Source of the DNA: Chromera velia
Taxonomy: Eukaryota; Sar; Chromeraceae
Direction: 5' to 3'
DNA length: 53,822 bases
Assembly (NCBI GenBank): GCA_018398765.1
Contig: JAHBMJ010000215.1
Span: 1-53,822 of the forward strand
Of this stretch, positions 26,901-39,523 are shown piece by piece. The position numbers were made by a program, and so were the translations under genes. The notes under the pieces are model-generated. The model made no database searches and was not told the DNA's origin. It was given only the letters and a program-made list of their open reading frames with translations. How positions within the stretch are numbered: position 1 is the stretch's first letter; each line of letters begins with the position of its first letter.

Positions 26901-29018
26901 ATGGCCCTGGAAAGAAATTCTGATCCTCTTACAGCCCATCTGGAAAGAACGCGGCTGTGCCGGCACTTCCTCGTGGGAAAATGTGAGTGGATGGAAGGAC
27001 CTTTAGAAAGAGGGAGGGCATGCTGTGATCCAGTATCAAGTGTCATTTGAACAGCAGCTCCCAGGCCCTTTGTCTTCAAGGTGTTGATGTGGAGTCCCAA
27101 ATAAAGAAACAAACAACGACCATTGTGTTGGTGACCGACGTGCTTTTCCGTCGGGACAGTAGTCTTTCCTTGGCTGTATCCCCATGTTTGTGCGATACTG
27201 GAAGCTCTCTGCTGAGATTTTCTCGCTGTGTGCCCCTCTTGCCTCCTTTCTGCAGGTGAGTGGGGGCTTTCGTGCAGATTTGCACATGGGGAAAGCGAAC
27301 TCCGGGCGGTTCCCGACAAGCTTCTGCTGAAAGCTTCCTGGTGTCCCTTTTCCAAAAATGTGAGTGATTGGGTACATGGAAAGGGCATGTGATTGAGGAA
27401 AGACACCACAGGGGGGAAAGGGGGAAGAATAAACCGAAGATGGGAAGTTTTCCTGTCTCCTTTTGCTGCCGCATTAGTAAACTGCAACCCCCCTGCCTTC
27501 TCGTGCCTGCGCGAATGTTCCGATATGTGGGGTCTCAATTTCGTCTGTTGGCTGTGACTGCAGCGAAGACTTCGATTCTTCGTGTATCACGGGTAGTGCT
27601 GACAGCTTGTTTATTGTCTCCGTATGTATGTGTGTGTGCTCGACCATGTGTGCTCTTTTCAATTCCCGCAGGGTCTCAGGTGTAAAAATTGGCAGCGGTG
27701 CCGACATTCGCACTCCCAGGAAGGTCAGCACCTCCCTCCGTGTTGTGTGTCTTTTCTGTGTTTCTGTCCTCGCCCTCCATTTCCTTTCCTTCCCGTTTAC
27801 GTTTCGTGCTGTGCTGGGGCAGCGTTGGTATGCAACAGGAGTCTGTTCCTGAGTCTGCAAACTGCACTTTCTGTGTACAGCCCCTTTCGCCTCCCTTCTT
27901 GTTTTCTCTGCACCCCTTGTGCGTGCTGAGTGGTGTCTTCCGTTTTTTTGGCTTGGTTTAGCAAAACTTCTCTGTCTCTGTGTGTTCATTTTATTTTTTT
28001 ATCTGCAGAACTGGATGCATCTCTCGGCCAGCTCTTCAGAGAGCGGCCCGATCTGTACCATCGCCGCACCGAGCTTGTCCGTGACCTGAAAAAGCGGAGG
28101 CTGTTGAACAAGTTAAGGAAGGCAGACGACCCCGACGGTGACGGCGATCCGAACGGGGAAGGAGATGAGGAGGAAGACGGCTATTCCCCAAATCCTGCCA
28201 CCGACCACACTACGATCAGTGCGAATACCGACAGAGGGACACCGGGGTTTCGAATGAAGCAGCACGATTACCCTGACTACGGTTCCAGACAAGCCTACCG
28301 CAATGCGAGAGGCCCCCCCCCACCATCGCATCATGACCCTTACTCTTACTCGAATCCAAGGGCAAACACCTTCCATCAGGGTCACGGCCCCTCTGTGGGG
28401 ATGCAGACTCCCTACTACCCTGTGCCGCCCTTCAATGCGACCAACATGGGCATGGGGGGAGGGGGATACAACCAGGGGGGACTGAGGGGAGGGGGGGGTA
28501 TGGACATGGGGGGGAATAGGGGTATGCGTGGAGGGCCGGGTGTGATGGGTTTTCAGTCTTCTCATGGAGAGGGGGGCAGGCGATTCCAGGGACCCCCGCG
28601 GGGGGTGGGGATGGATGGCAGGGGGGGGGATAACGGAGGGGGGTATGGGCGAGGGGGGCAGATGCAGAGACCCCCCCCACTACCACCTCAGGCCCAATTG
28701 CCTTCCCATGACTATGACGGGATGGAAATGAATAATGCTCTCGTGCCCGGACTCCAGATACATGCCTTGAGGGATGGCTCGTACAACCCATTGGGGGATG
28801 ACACGAGGGGGGGGGCTGACTGGCGCATGCAGCTTGTCGGCCCTCCTGCTGTAGCCCCCACTCATGTCGATTTGAATGGAGACTCACACGGAGGGGGCCT
28901 TCGGAACTGGATGGGAAATTTGTTCCCTCCAGGACAAGGGGGGGGGCCTGTCGGTCCTGCCGCCGCCGCCGGGATGGGAGGTGGCCGGGGGCACCGGCCA
29001 CTGCCCCAGCAAGAGTAG
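26901..29018 (+). CDS. Double CCCH zinc-finger protein with Gly/Arg-rich tail
   Basis: Four exons, 26901-26982, 27256-27359, 27672-27723 and 28009-29018 (TAG), are phase-consistent and give 415 residues. Zinc finger 1 is Cys20-x7-Cys28-x5-Cys34-x3-His38 (CRHFLVGKCEWGLSCRFAH). Zinc finger 2 is Cys57-x8-Cys66-x5-Cys72-x3-His76, assembled across an intron. Each finger is cut by an intron inside or at the end of the loop between its first two cysteines. A charged helical stretch (LFRERPDLYHRRTELVRDL) follows, then an acidic patch, then a tail of about 200 residues with Gly-rich, RGG-like and Pro-rich repeats. CCCH pairs bind single-stranded RNA, and RGG tails add RNA binding, so a role in mRNA processing, stability or translation is likely. 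The start is the ATG just upstream of finger 1. Confidence 0.85.
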
Positions 29019-32000
29019 GGGGGAAGATGGAGGGCAGGGCAGAAGGGTGGCGTTGGGTCGTTTGGGGGTCTTGCGGGAGCATGCGCTCTGGCTTGAAACC
29101 CCCTTGACATCGCGCTACGGATGGAGTGACGGAAAGGAAGGATTGTCTCGGTTGAATGGGTGGGGGGTAGCATGCTTTCCCTGCTCATCTATCTGCCTGA
29201 ATCTAATTGGGATGTTTCTCTTCCTTTTCCGTCGTTGATTTGACTTTGCACGTGCGTACACGACCTAGCTTTCTATCTAATTCTATTCTAGGCGGGGAGG
29301 CGGGTCTCTTTGGGCCCCGCTGCGAGGGAGTGAGGGCCCGAGAGGGGCTGGGGGCCAGAATGAAAGTACAGTTGACTGTTTTGTTTCTTCGTTGAGAGAG
29401 AAAGAATTTGGATGCATGCATGCATGGGTGCCGGTTTCGTTTATCAAATGATGACGAGCAAGGTGCTCGTCCGCTGTATTCTGTAGACGCTGCATGCCTG
29501 TCGATCTGCTGTGCACTCACTCCTGCAGGATTTCTTCGCCGTCGTGTCCCCCCTTTGGTGCTGTTTGTTTGTGCTTGGTGATGCCAATCAATCAATCAAT
29601 CAAAGGCATTAAGTACGGGAGAAAAGAAAAGAAAAGCAGGAAAGATGGAAAGCATGAAGAATAGAAACACTCGAGAAAGCGAGCGTGTGGCACTTCAGTC
29701 AGTCGCTTCGTTCTTTCTCTCGTGCTTCATTCTTTTAGATACATCAATTATTTGCGTTTTTTTTTTCCTGTCTCCGGGTGCAGACCGAATGGAAGGAACA
29801 AGTTTCTTACTTGTTCATGTGTCGCCTTACGTGTCCTGTGCGTCTGTTTCTTCCCTCCGTATGGCGTCGTCATTTCCCGCCTGCTTCCCTGTCTTTCCCT
29901 TTTCATGTCTACACGTCTTCTGCGCGACAGCCTTTTTCACGATGTCCCTCCCTCTTCTCGATTGTTCTGTCTCATCAGTTCTTCACTTTCTGTCTTTCTC
30001 CCTCTTCCGGCACCTCGTCTCTCTATCTACTTGCTTTCTTTCTCCCTCTTCCGGCCCCTCCTCTCTATGTAAGGTTGCAGAAAGACAAGGAGATGGTCCT
30101 TCAGTCCGAAGCCCAAGTGGGTGGATGGGTGGAAGGATGGATGGAAGGATGGAATCCGAAGCAAAAGCAAGGCAACAAGACAAAGGTGGGGGCAGAAACC
30201 CTGCCTTCAGTCTTCCTACAAGCCCCCTTTTCCATTTTTTCTGTGTTTGTAGCTCGCCGATGTTTCCGTCGCGTTGCTTGTATACCATTTTGCAATACCA
30301 TGACGTTTAATTGCCCCCCCTACCTCTTGTGAGTACCGTTAGTTACATGCATTGTTGTTGCATGGTTGTTGGAGGGACAGAAGAATGAAGGAAGGAAGGT
30401 AGTATGTTCGTTCCGAGAGAGCGGGCGGTCGATCGATCAATCATTCGTTCGTTCGTTCGAAAAAAGGAGAAAAGGTAATGATATCAAAAAAGACAAGAGA
30501 CGGAATGAATCTGGTCAATTTGCCGTCTCCTTTTCGTATCGTCGACGAAGAAGGGAGAATGCCTCTTCCCTTTCTCCACAAATGCCAACAAGCGTGCCCA
30601 GTCGGGAAACACAGAACAGGAAGAGACAGAGACAGGGGAGGGAGAGAACGAGATCGATACAGAGACTCGGAGAGAGAAGACGGGGAAAATTTGGGTGGTG
30701 GTTTGTTTTGTGTGCGGGAGGACGGAAGCGGGAAAAAACTGACTGACGACGTGGGAGGTATCGTTCGTTCGGTCGGTCGTTTACACACTCCTTGCCATCC
30801 TCGACATTGTCTGTCGGTGACATAATGGAGTGAGTGGTCGGTCGATCGATGGACTCCTCAAAAGGTTGACAAGACAGACAGACAGAGAGACAGACTCAAT
30901 CGAATGTGGGGGGAAAAAAATTCGAGCCGGAAGGTTCTCTCAGTGCGAGAGAGAGGGGAAAAAGGAAAAGGAGGAATCATCCACCCGGACAGACAACGAA
31001 CAAGCGATCCAGAAAAGGAGAGAGAGGGAGGAGGCGGGGGTGGGAGATGGAAAAGACGCCGACTCAACATCTCTTCTCGGTGCGTTTCTTCCCTTCCCTG
31101 ACTGTCCTGTCCCGTGGCTGAATTGGAGTGGTGTGAGGGAGCAAAGGCGGTCGTCTGTTGATCTCCTCTTGTGTCCCTGAAACAAACTTAACAGCGTGGC
31201 ACAGAAGGCAGCCGCACACTCAGAAGCATGGAGTCAGAAAGAAAGAGAGAGAGAAGACTGCGAAGGAAGGGAGGGATCGAACGAATGAATGAATAAATAG
31301 ATGAATGAGGCGGCGTTTAAGAAGAAACAAAGATGTGAATTCATCAATCAAGTAAGTCATCCGTCGGACAGGGTCGTGATTGTACAAGCAACGGCACCAT
31401 CGGCATCGGTCGTGTAAGATCTTTCTTCTCTTTCCTCCTTCAGAATCTTTGCCTGTACGTTTGTCTCTGTCTCCGTCCCTCCTTCTCTCCCTCCGTCCCC
31501 TCTCTTTCTTTCTCCTTCTCTTTCTCTCTCTCTCTCTCTCTCTGTCTGTCTGTGCCAAGAGAAAAGCAATAAAACAGACGAACGAGGAGGTAGGGACGTT
31601 CCCCCAAAGGTAACGGACGGAAGCAGTCCCATTCCTGCACTGTTCTCTCTTCTTCTGCATTCTTCATTCTTGCTTGCACTCACTCACTCACTCACTCACT
31701 CACTCACTGTTGAACTGACGGCGGACTGACAGTTCGTAAGTGTTTTCTTGTTGGAATTTTGTCAGCGAGTCAAGTGAGAAGAGAGAGAGGCCAACCGATC
31801 GGCCAAAGAATTCAGAGAAGAAATGAAGAAAGAACATTCTCGGGCGAGAGAGAGATCGGTCTTTAATGCTTCCAGCCTGTCTGCCTGACTCCTCTTTTCC
31901 TCCCTCCACCTACACGCAAATACCTGCATCCATTCACTTAGACTCCGGAATTGAGTAACTGATTGCAAGCAGACGGGCATGAAAGGCAAGCAGGTACCGA

Positions 32001-32377
32001 AAGCGAATTCAAATTCAGAAAGGAAGTGGACTCCCTCGACGCATTCATTCATTCATTCGTGGACAAACGCCCGTACGTATGGTTGGGGTGTACTAATAAG
32101 TTAATTAAGGCAGTCAGCCAGTCACAGAGGGATCAAAGTGACCGGCTGCATCGTTCAGAGACTGTGGGTGGACTGCACGAAAAAAAAGAAAAACAGAAAG
32201 ACGTGCCAGCCCGAAAATGAGAGGACTGAGAGTGGGCGATCGGTCGAATGAATTCACGGAGAGAGGGAAGAAACAAATCGGGGGAATGAATGCGTAGACT
32301 ACTGGGGGACGGCCGTTCCTTCCTGCATGTTGACATGCATCATTTCGTCTTTTCACGATCAGGTCGAAAAATTTTCT

Positions 32378-32411
32378 TTCTTTCTTTCTGTACTTTCTTT
32401 CTCTCTTTCTC

Positions 32412-32446
<35 letters not shown>

Positions 32447-32460
32447 CTCTTTCTTTCTGT
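32378..32460. repeat. (TTTC)n tract
   Basis: About 80 bp of TTTC with CTCT interruptions. A second CT tract lies near 32537-32558. Confidence 0.9.
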
Positions 32461-32829
32461 ACTTTCCATTTTCTTTTGTCGCTTGTCCTTCAGGCGAATT
32501 TTGTCTATCGATCGATGTGTTGGTTGGGGCTTCTTTCTCTCTCTCTCTCTCTCTCTCTGTCTTCCCAGCTGTCCGACGTCAAAAGGGATCGAGGCCGATT
32601 AGATAGGGGAGGAAGAAATGGACTAGGCGAAAGGAATTCAGGGACAGACAAAAAGAGGCCTGGAGAAGGTAAAGGGGAAGGAAGGAGGCATAATCTAGTG
32701 GGCTCTTCTCTGACGTCCCGGGACGGACCATCAACACCCACCAAGTCATTCCGGTTAGATGACTGGAGTGAGTATTGTTTCTCTCAGCATCTGCTTTCCA
32801 GAGCGGGACTGAGGTTGGACAATGGGCAT

Positions 32830-32968
32830 GCAGCTACTTTCTTTCTTTTTTTCTTGCATCGATTGACTGACCAATAGTGGGCAGCTACTTTCTTTCTTTC
32901 TTGCATCGATTGACTGACCAATAGTGGGCAGCTGCTTTCTTTCTTGCATCGATTGACTGACCAATAGC
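32830..32968. repeat. Three tandem copies of a 41-51 bp unit
   Basis: The copies are 32830-32880, 32881-32927 and 32928-32968. Each starts gcagct, passes through a TTTC tract whose length shrinks from copy to copy, and ends gcatcgattgactgaccaat. It is a minisatellite with nested microsatellite variation. Confidence 0.9.
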
Positions 32969-34833
32969 AAGCCGAGGCAAGCATGATGGCCACTGCATGT
33001 TTCACTAATGTGCAGTCTCTGCGTAATCAGAAGGAGTGGAAGGCCACTCAAGTGACTGAAGAGAACAGAGCAAGGGTGTCAGAGAACAGAGCAAAGGTGC
33101 AAACATACCCTCACTCACACTCAGAGAGAAGGAGGGAGTGAGGGAGATAGAGAAGAATTAAAGAGTTCGCGAGACCAAAAGTCCCCCCCTCTTAGAATGG
33201 ACCCTCATTCATTTCCTTTTCTCCAGGGCCCGTAAATTTGGGACCGGGACAATTAACCGATCAAGGGTGGGTTGATCGATCAGTTAAGCAGGCAGGCAGG
33301 CACTACAGGAACGGGCGGGTGGAAGTCGGAGGCCGGTCTGTCAGAAAAAGTGAGCGAGAGGTCGTCAGGGTTCCTGCTCTCGTTCTTGTACTAAGTCTTG
33401 AATGGACGTTTTCGTGGGGTGGCAGCTTCGGCACTCTGTATGTGTCGCTCTCTGCCTGGGGTGGCAGCTCGAGCCTCGACTTTTTTGTTTCATTTCCCAC
33501 ATCTGTCTTTCCCCGGAAGTTTCCCGTCTCCCTCCCCTTTGCTAGCTCCTTTTAGTCCTGCACTCCTCAGGCACTCCGAGAAAAACATTTGTTGAAGAAA
33601 TCGCTGTTTGGGTTTCGATCCGAGTCGATGGACGACTCACTGCTGATGCTGGACACGGGCATTCATGAAAATGAAGGGTATAAGAGACGCTATATGTTTA
33701 CAATACTTGCAAGCATAAGTTGATGAACAATGTTTAACACTAGGATTGATTGTTTTGTTCCGCCCTAGTTTAACATGGAAAATGATATAATTGATTGATG
33801 AATTCAATTAAATTGATGAACAGATTGATAATGATCGAATGAGAGGTTCCGCCCCAGCGTTTTTTGATCCGCTATGTCTACTATGCTGGGTATGATATAT
33901 TAGGATTAGGATACATAGATATGTAAAGTTTGAGTGAAGATAACCTATTAGGAAGATAACACTCCTTTTTTTTTGGATTAAAACAATATTACAAAGTTTT
34001 AGTGATAGCCCCGACTAGTAAAATTTAGTAAAATTCACATGCGGGTGAAATAGAGAATCGGTGCTTCATGTGTTGGTTAACACGTTCTAAACTACTATAG
34101 TTGAGTTCTTCCAATCAATCATCTTGTTACCACTTATTACCACTTATATAAGATTCTAGAACACGGAACTGTTTTTTTTTTCTTGCATGACAAGTTAAAC
34201 ACTATTAAACACAAAGCTTGTGTACTCCTCCGTTAGTCCGTTAAACTCTGTTTATGGTTTATAGTCGTACACCAAGCATGGCCAGCCCCCGTTATGCTAG
34301 TAGGCATGCATGCATAGTTGTTGGTTCGTAATGGTGCGTATACTATAGCGCCAGTACGTATAGTCCGAAATGCCTCGGCGCGCAATGCCCCCACTCTCGC
34401 GTGTAGTAATTTTTTTTTCTTCAATATTAATCATCCTTCCTTCCTTCTGCATATGCTCTTATCGCCTCTCCGGGCGTGTATTGGTGCATATGCATGTAAT
34501 TGAATTCCTTCCTGCATGTACATCCATTATTATGCATAGCAATGCATAGCATCCTTGCATCCGTCCATCCGTCGATTTTGTTGGCGGCCGGCCGTCCATC
34601 CATCGATGTATGCATGGATCCTTACTAGATGACACAGTGCACGGCATGACGGTACAGAGCCGCAACTGTATGGCCATCCCGACTTGCATCGCAAAGCTTT
34701 GAGTGATCGATCGACTGAAAGACCGTCTTGTGGCTGATGCCAAAACCAAGTGGTGACTGGCTGACCTGAGTGACTGCCTGACTGACCGACCCGGCCTGTT
34801 TACCCATGAACTGACTGCTCGACAGACAAAAGG

Positions 34834-36656
34834 ATGGCAGCAACACAGCAGCAGCCGACTTTGATGGTTCCAGACGCGCTTTCTGGAGCCTGCTCCCCTT
34901 CTTGGATCGGCCTCTCCAACTCTCCGAAGAAATATCTCACGGTTGGGGGGGAGTCTCCGAGAAAGTCCCCTCCTGTCTCGAGAGACATTACTCCAAACAG
35001 GTTTTCTCTCCGAAAGAACGAAGAAAGCTATGATGCCTCACTCCTTGTAGACGGCATCTCAGTGGAGGCGTGCAAAGACGCAGCGTCCATCTCTTCCCCA
35101 ACCCCCTGCACCCTCTGTTCAACAGACATGCAGCTGGAACTTCGCGCACAGCAAGGCGCACAGACGCTCTATAAGGGTGAAGCAGCGAAGGTGAAAGCCA
35201 TCTCACACGGGGCGGAAGCCTTCCAAGACACCGGGGCACAGCCCCCATCGGACGCAGAGAGTTGGTGTGTGATGACCACTGGGTCAGAGACCATCTTTAT
35301 CAGGGGCATTCAGCACACAGGGGCCCAGATTGCCGCAGCGGTGCAGGGGGTCAGTGCTCAGCATGCTGCAGGAGTGCTGACCAAGAGAGCGAAAGCAAAG
35401 CTCTCCCAGGCGCAACTCGGCAAGACCCCACAGCTGCTTCACGTGAAACAGGTTGGGTTTCCCCAAACATTCTTCAACCCCCCAAGCGACGAGAATGCTT
35501 CGATTGAGTACGAAGTCTCGTTTGACATTGAGGCACAAGGGAAAGGGAACGGAGAAGAGGGAGAAGGCGAGACAATGCGCACAGTTTCGCTCCCCGCCTT
35601 CGTCGACGACGTTTCGCAAATCAGCAAAGCGGTGGCGAAGTTCCTGGAGGGCAACAGCCTCTACGTGTCCGATGTGAAGAGACTCGGAGTGCGGCTCCAA
35701 GAATTTGCAGAGGTGCGCAGGCACATTTCTGTCTATCTGTCTGTCGGTCTATCGGTCTGTACATGCAGTATTTCTGTCTGCCTCTCTGTCTCTTAGCTGT
35801 TTCTTTTCATCAGTCCCTAAATCCCGAGTTTTTCTTTTCCCACGCCCCCTTTTCTTAGCTCACACAAATTGGTGCACATCTTTTCTCGGAGACAACCAGG
35901 CAGTCAGAAGGACAGACAAAAAAGAATCATTTCGGCTTTGGTTCCTTTTGCCATCCGCCCGAAAAGTTCTGAATTCATTCAGTCAGCCACTGAGCCAGTC
36001 TGTCGGTATTTTGATGCATGGATCTTTTGATCTGACAACCCATTTTGATTCTGTCTATCTCCCCCACATGCAGCGCTTTCCTCGATACCTGGTTTCTGAC
36101 CTTAGCTTCACATTCCGCTGTGGTCCAAACAGTATTTCTTAGGTCCCTATTTCTTCCTTTCTGTCTTTCTTTCTTTCTTTCTTTTTTTCTTTCTTTTTGT
36201 TTCCCTGCCTGTCAGGTAGCCCCCCTGGGCACCTCTGGAAATTTCCTTCCGAACATTCTGAGTGGACTCTTTGCAAGGGCAGCGGGGGGGGGAATGGCAG
36301 ACGTCAGCATGAAGGAGCTGGAGCAGGCACGGAGCGAGTTGGACGATTTTGCCAAGGTGCTGAGTAGAATGCCTACAGTCCAGGGTGAAGAGGGGGGTGG
36401 GGGAAGCGACGATGACAGGGCGATTGAGGGGACAGCGATGGCGATTCGTTGTCTTCTGAGGACTCTGGAGGATTCTGCCAGAATCGGAGACGGACCGGGT
36501 GAGCCTGTCAAGGAAGCGCCTAAGGCAGAGACGGAGGATGACCGGCAGCAGACAGTGGAGGAGGAGGAGACTTTCCTGGAGGCAGCAGGATTGGGGGACT
36601 TCATGTGCAAGAACAAGAACGGCAGAGACTGCACAAGTGCTTGCGTGCTGCAGTGA
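34834..36656 (+). CDS. Two-exon protein of unrecognised family
   Basis: Exons 34834-35712 and 36216-36656 (TGA) join in phase 0 and give 439 residues. The first ~75 residues are Ser/Pro-rich and basic, with SPRKSPPVSRD-type phosphorylation-prone segments. Residues about 135-300 look folded, with alternating strands and helices (WCVMTTGSETIFIRGI, then SIEYEVSFDIEA, then a helix DVSQISKAVAKFLEG). An acidic insert (GKGNGEEGEGE) splits this region. The second exon begins VAPLGTSGNF, has a helix MKELEQARSELDDFAKVL, an acidic linker, and ends in a Cys-containing tail, MCKNKNGRDCTSACVLQ. No signal peptide or membrane helix is seen. I do not recognise the family. Gene status is supported by protein-like composition, phase agreement and clean splice signals. 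Confidence 0.75.
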
Positions 36657-39523
36657 GAGAAGAGAACACCCAGTCTGACCCAAAAGCGATGTTTGAGGGA
36701 AGAAGAAGGACATACCTGCTAAAGAACGAAGAGAAAAAAAAGAGAAAAAAATATGCAGAAGGAAGCAAAAGGATAGAAAGCATAAATCAAAAAGGTGACA
36801 AAGCCAGGGATAGCAAAGGGGGACCCACGGGAAGACAAAGAATTTTTTTTCGATCACAATTGCTTGACTGATGAAAGTGATATGCGATGCCACAGACCGA
36901 TCCATCTGCTACCGTCTGCATACGTCTGCACCTTTTCATGATTAGATGATTCTGCATGCAAAAACTATTACACCACCGCATATACTTCCGCTTTAAATTT
37001 GAATGATCTATTTATTCAGCTATAATTTGATTGACGAATGTACTTTTTAAAAAGTTTGTAAAAGTCATTAAGATTTAATAGCATCGTCAATGACTCGTCA
37101 TCCTCTACCATCGCTATTGGCTTTAATACAATTAAATACATATACGTACTATTAAACTCTAGATTAAATTCTAACTGTTGGGAGGAGATCGGACGTTACG
37201 GTGAGCCGCCGTCATATAGGTGACCGTGTATTGGTCAATATCTTTTCGACTGCATATATATATCTAGGTTAAGACTCCACTGCAATTAATTTCAGTTTTG
37301 TACTAAGACTGATCGAGCCTTTTTCCTAGCTCTTTACAGCCTTTAACATTCGATCTACTGTGATCATCTACATTATACTAAGCCTATATGATAATAGTAA
37401 GTAGTCATCGATCATTATCATCATCTTGATATCATCCTATACCATTATCGCCGTTTGTCTAGACTAGTGTAGTATATATATTAATAGTGGCCTAGCCTTT
37501 AAGGCTTCCAACCCCTAAAGAATGTCCGGTGGAATGTCCGGTGAAAAAGTCCGGCTACCGGACATTTTGACTTACCTTTTTAAAAAGTCAACTTACCATT
37601 TTGAAAAAGTCTGGTTGATGGATCTCAAAAAGTATGTGGAGTATATATGAAGCTGAAATTTTGTGTACAAAGCGGGTTTGAAGCAGCTGAAAGCGGCTAG
37701 AACTTAGCCTAGAAGCAAACACTAACTTTCAAAAGCCTTTGCCATTTTTTTTTAATAGTTAGAAGAAATGTCGGGTTATCAAAAATGGTAAGTCAAAAAG
37801 GTAACTTAGCAAAATTTATTAATAAAATTCCGGCCGTTTAATTAGTCAACTAGAAAAGTTTCATTTCTATTGAGTTTGTTAATCTAAGAGTTTGTCTAAA
37901 TTTTTATCAACGCTCAGGCTGCATGCATGGTCAATAATGGTCAACCAGAATAAATCAGAACATGCAATACGTTGTATATCCAGTTAGGCATTGATATGCA
38001 TTGACAAGAAAACGCCGTTCAAATTTAATAAACTTTAAAATAGTAGAAAAGTTATAAGAAAATCGGCTTGACCAAAAGTGTTTCTTATAGTCTTTAATGA
38101 GAAATATACTGCGTAATATTTAACAGGTTGGCAGGAATTCACGGTAACGCAATGTTACGCAATGTGGTTGACTCAATCCCTCTGAGGCTCTGACCAGCTC
38201 TGACAATCTCTGACACTCCTATTAATTTGAAATGCCGTGTCATAAGCATAGTCAGACTTAAAAGGCCGCGCACCAACGCTTTACTCGAAAGCTATTGAAA
38301 GATACGTTATGTGTTATTACATGTATATACCTGTAGGTATACTTAGGTTGATCCATGTTGATTCATGGGTTAATGAGAAAAAAGGAAAAAAGTTCAGGTT
38401 GCAACCAGGTTCTTTTAAGCAGAATAGATAAAAATAAACCGAAATAAACCAGAACTTTTAGGAACTTTCCATAATCATGCGACTTCTAGTGACTCTAGTC
38501 CACTCTGGTTTGCCGATATCGGTGCATGGCCGGCTTCTGGTCAACTAGAACTCAAAAAATCGTGCGTGATAATAAAGTTCTGGTTGCAAATGATGATTGA
38601 GGGTTTTGTTATGCATGCAAATAATGATTGAAGGTTTTTTTTATGCATGCCGCGTCCCCATATATGAGAGGTGGATCTAACCTAGTTTGTCGATTTGTTC
38701 CGCCCTACAACTACCAGTGACAAAAATAGGAGTGACTTCGATCACCCTGATACTGCTGATCAATCACAGCTTCACAACAGGTTGGATAATCAAAAGAAAG
38801 AGAAAAGAAGGGATGCAAGGCAGAACCTTCGAAACACTTCAGTTCTTTCATTGAAAAAAGGCTATCCTTTTAATTAGAAAGACTTTAATTATGCAGAGGT
38901 GCATCCCACACGTCTTCCATCCCTTCAAAGAACTCCTGCTTTAAACACCCCATCAAAACTCTTTCTTTAAACTCAGTTCCCCAAACTTTTCCGATTCATT
39001 TGCTTGCGCTTTTACCCATCCCTCTTCTGTCTTCTCGCATTGCCAAAGAAATTCCTTCAGTTTGCGCCCTCCCGGTCAAAAGATTTTTGTAAATCCAGAA
39101 CTCTAGAGAACTCAGAGTTACGTGGCGTGATGATAACACAAAGTTGGTGGCCGGGGTCCGGCCCAAACTCGGCTCGAGTTGCTGCACGCGTACGGAGCGC
39201 CGGCCGGGAAGCCTTCAACTTTCTTGCTAAGAGACGCCAACAGAAAACCAACAAGTTGGTACCCCTTGCAAGAATCGTGACTTGACAAGCACGCCCGTTC
39301 AGAAACCCACAAACTCAAAGTCTGTCAAGCGATGAAACACTTCCAAGATGTGTATTATTTGCATGCCTGCATATTCTAAGTGCTTCCTCACTGAAGCACC
39401 GGCGCTGTGAGTTTGTAAATGAATGGTTGAACGTGACTATTTGAAACATGAAAAGTGAGGTGCCCTTCGTCACCCACCCCAAGACTTTACAGAGCAGTTC
39501 AAGGCGATACTAAGTGCCCAGTC
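36657..39523. other. AT-rich intergenic island
   Basis: From about 36960 to 38900 the composition is AT-rich, with many CTAG and TGCATGCA words. It contains a decayed foldback element near 37513-37850. Open frames at 38695-38877 and 39004-39285 lack family or splice support and are not called. Confidence 0.6.
37513..37850. mobile_element. Decayed foldback element related to the 23527 palindrome
   Basis: The left part begins ccctaaagaatgtccggtgg. It then gives a nested palindrome ccggctaccgg, tandem words with ttacc, and the phrase aagctgaaattttgtgtaca. The element at 23527 begins ccctaatgaatt and has the same sequence of parts, ending in aagctaaaattttgtgtaca. An imperfect inverted match of the ttacc words lies near 37775-37805. 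The right end and target duplication are not recognisable. Confidence 0.5.

Larger units (their letters stand above)
29019..34833. other. 5.8-kb region without a supported gene
   Basis: The first part is the 3' flank of the CCCH gene. Open frames near 29645-30330 and 30366-30830 are either pyrimidine-skewed Ser/Phe/Leu streams or purine-skewed Arg/Lys streams and show no domain. Repeats include (ATCA)n near 29585, (GTTC)n near 30443, (CTCA)n near 31679-31711, (TTTC)n near 32378-32460 and a 47-51 bp unit at 32830-32968. An AT-rich island spans about 33650-34440. Long untranslated exons or non-coding transcripts cannot be excluded. Confidence 0.5.

Noticed and set aside
29645-30332. Frames of 184-221 codons rich in Ser, Phe, Leu and Cys
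   Set aside because: They follow pyrimidine-rich DNA, overlap each other in different frames, and contain no recognisable motif.
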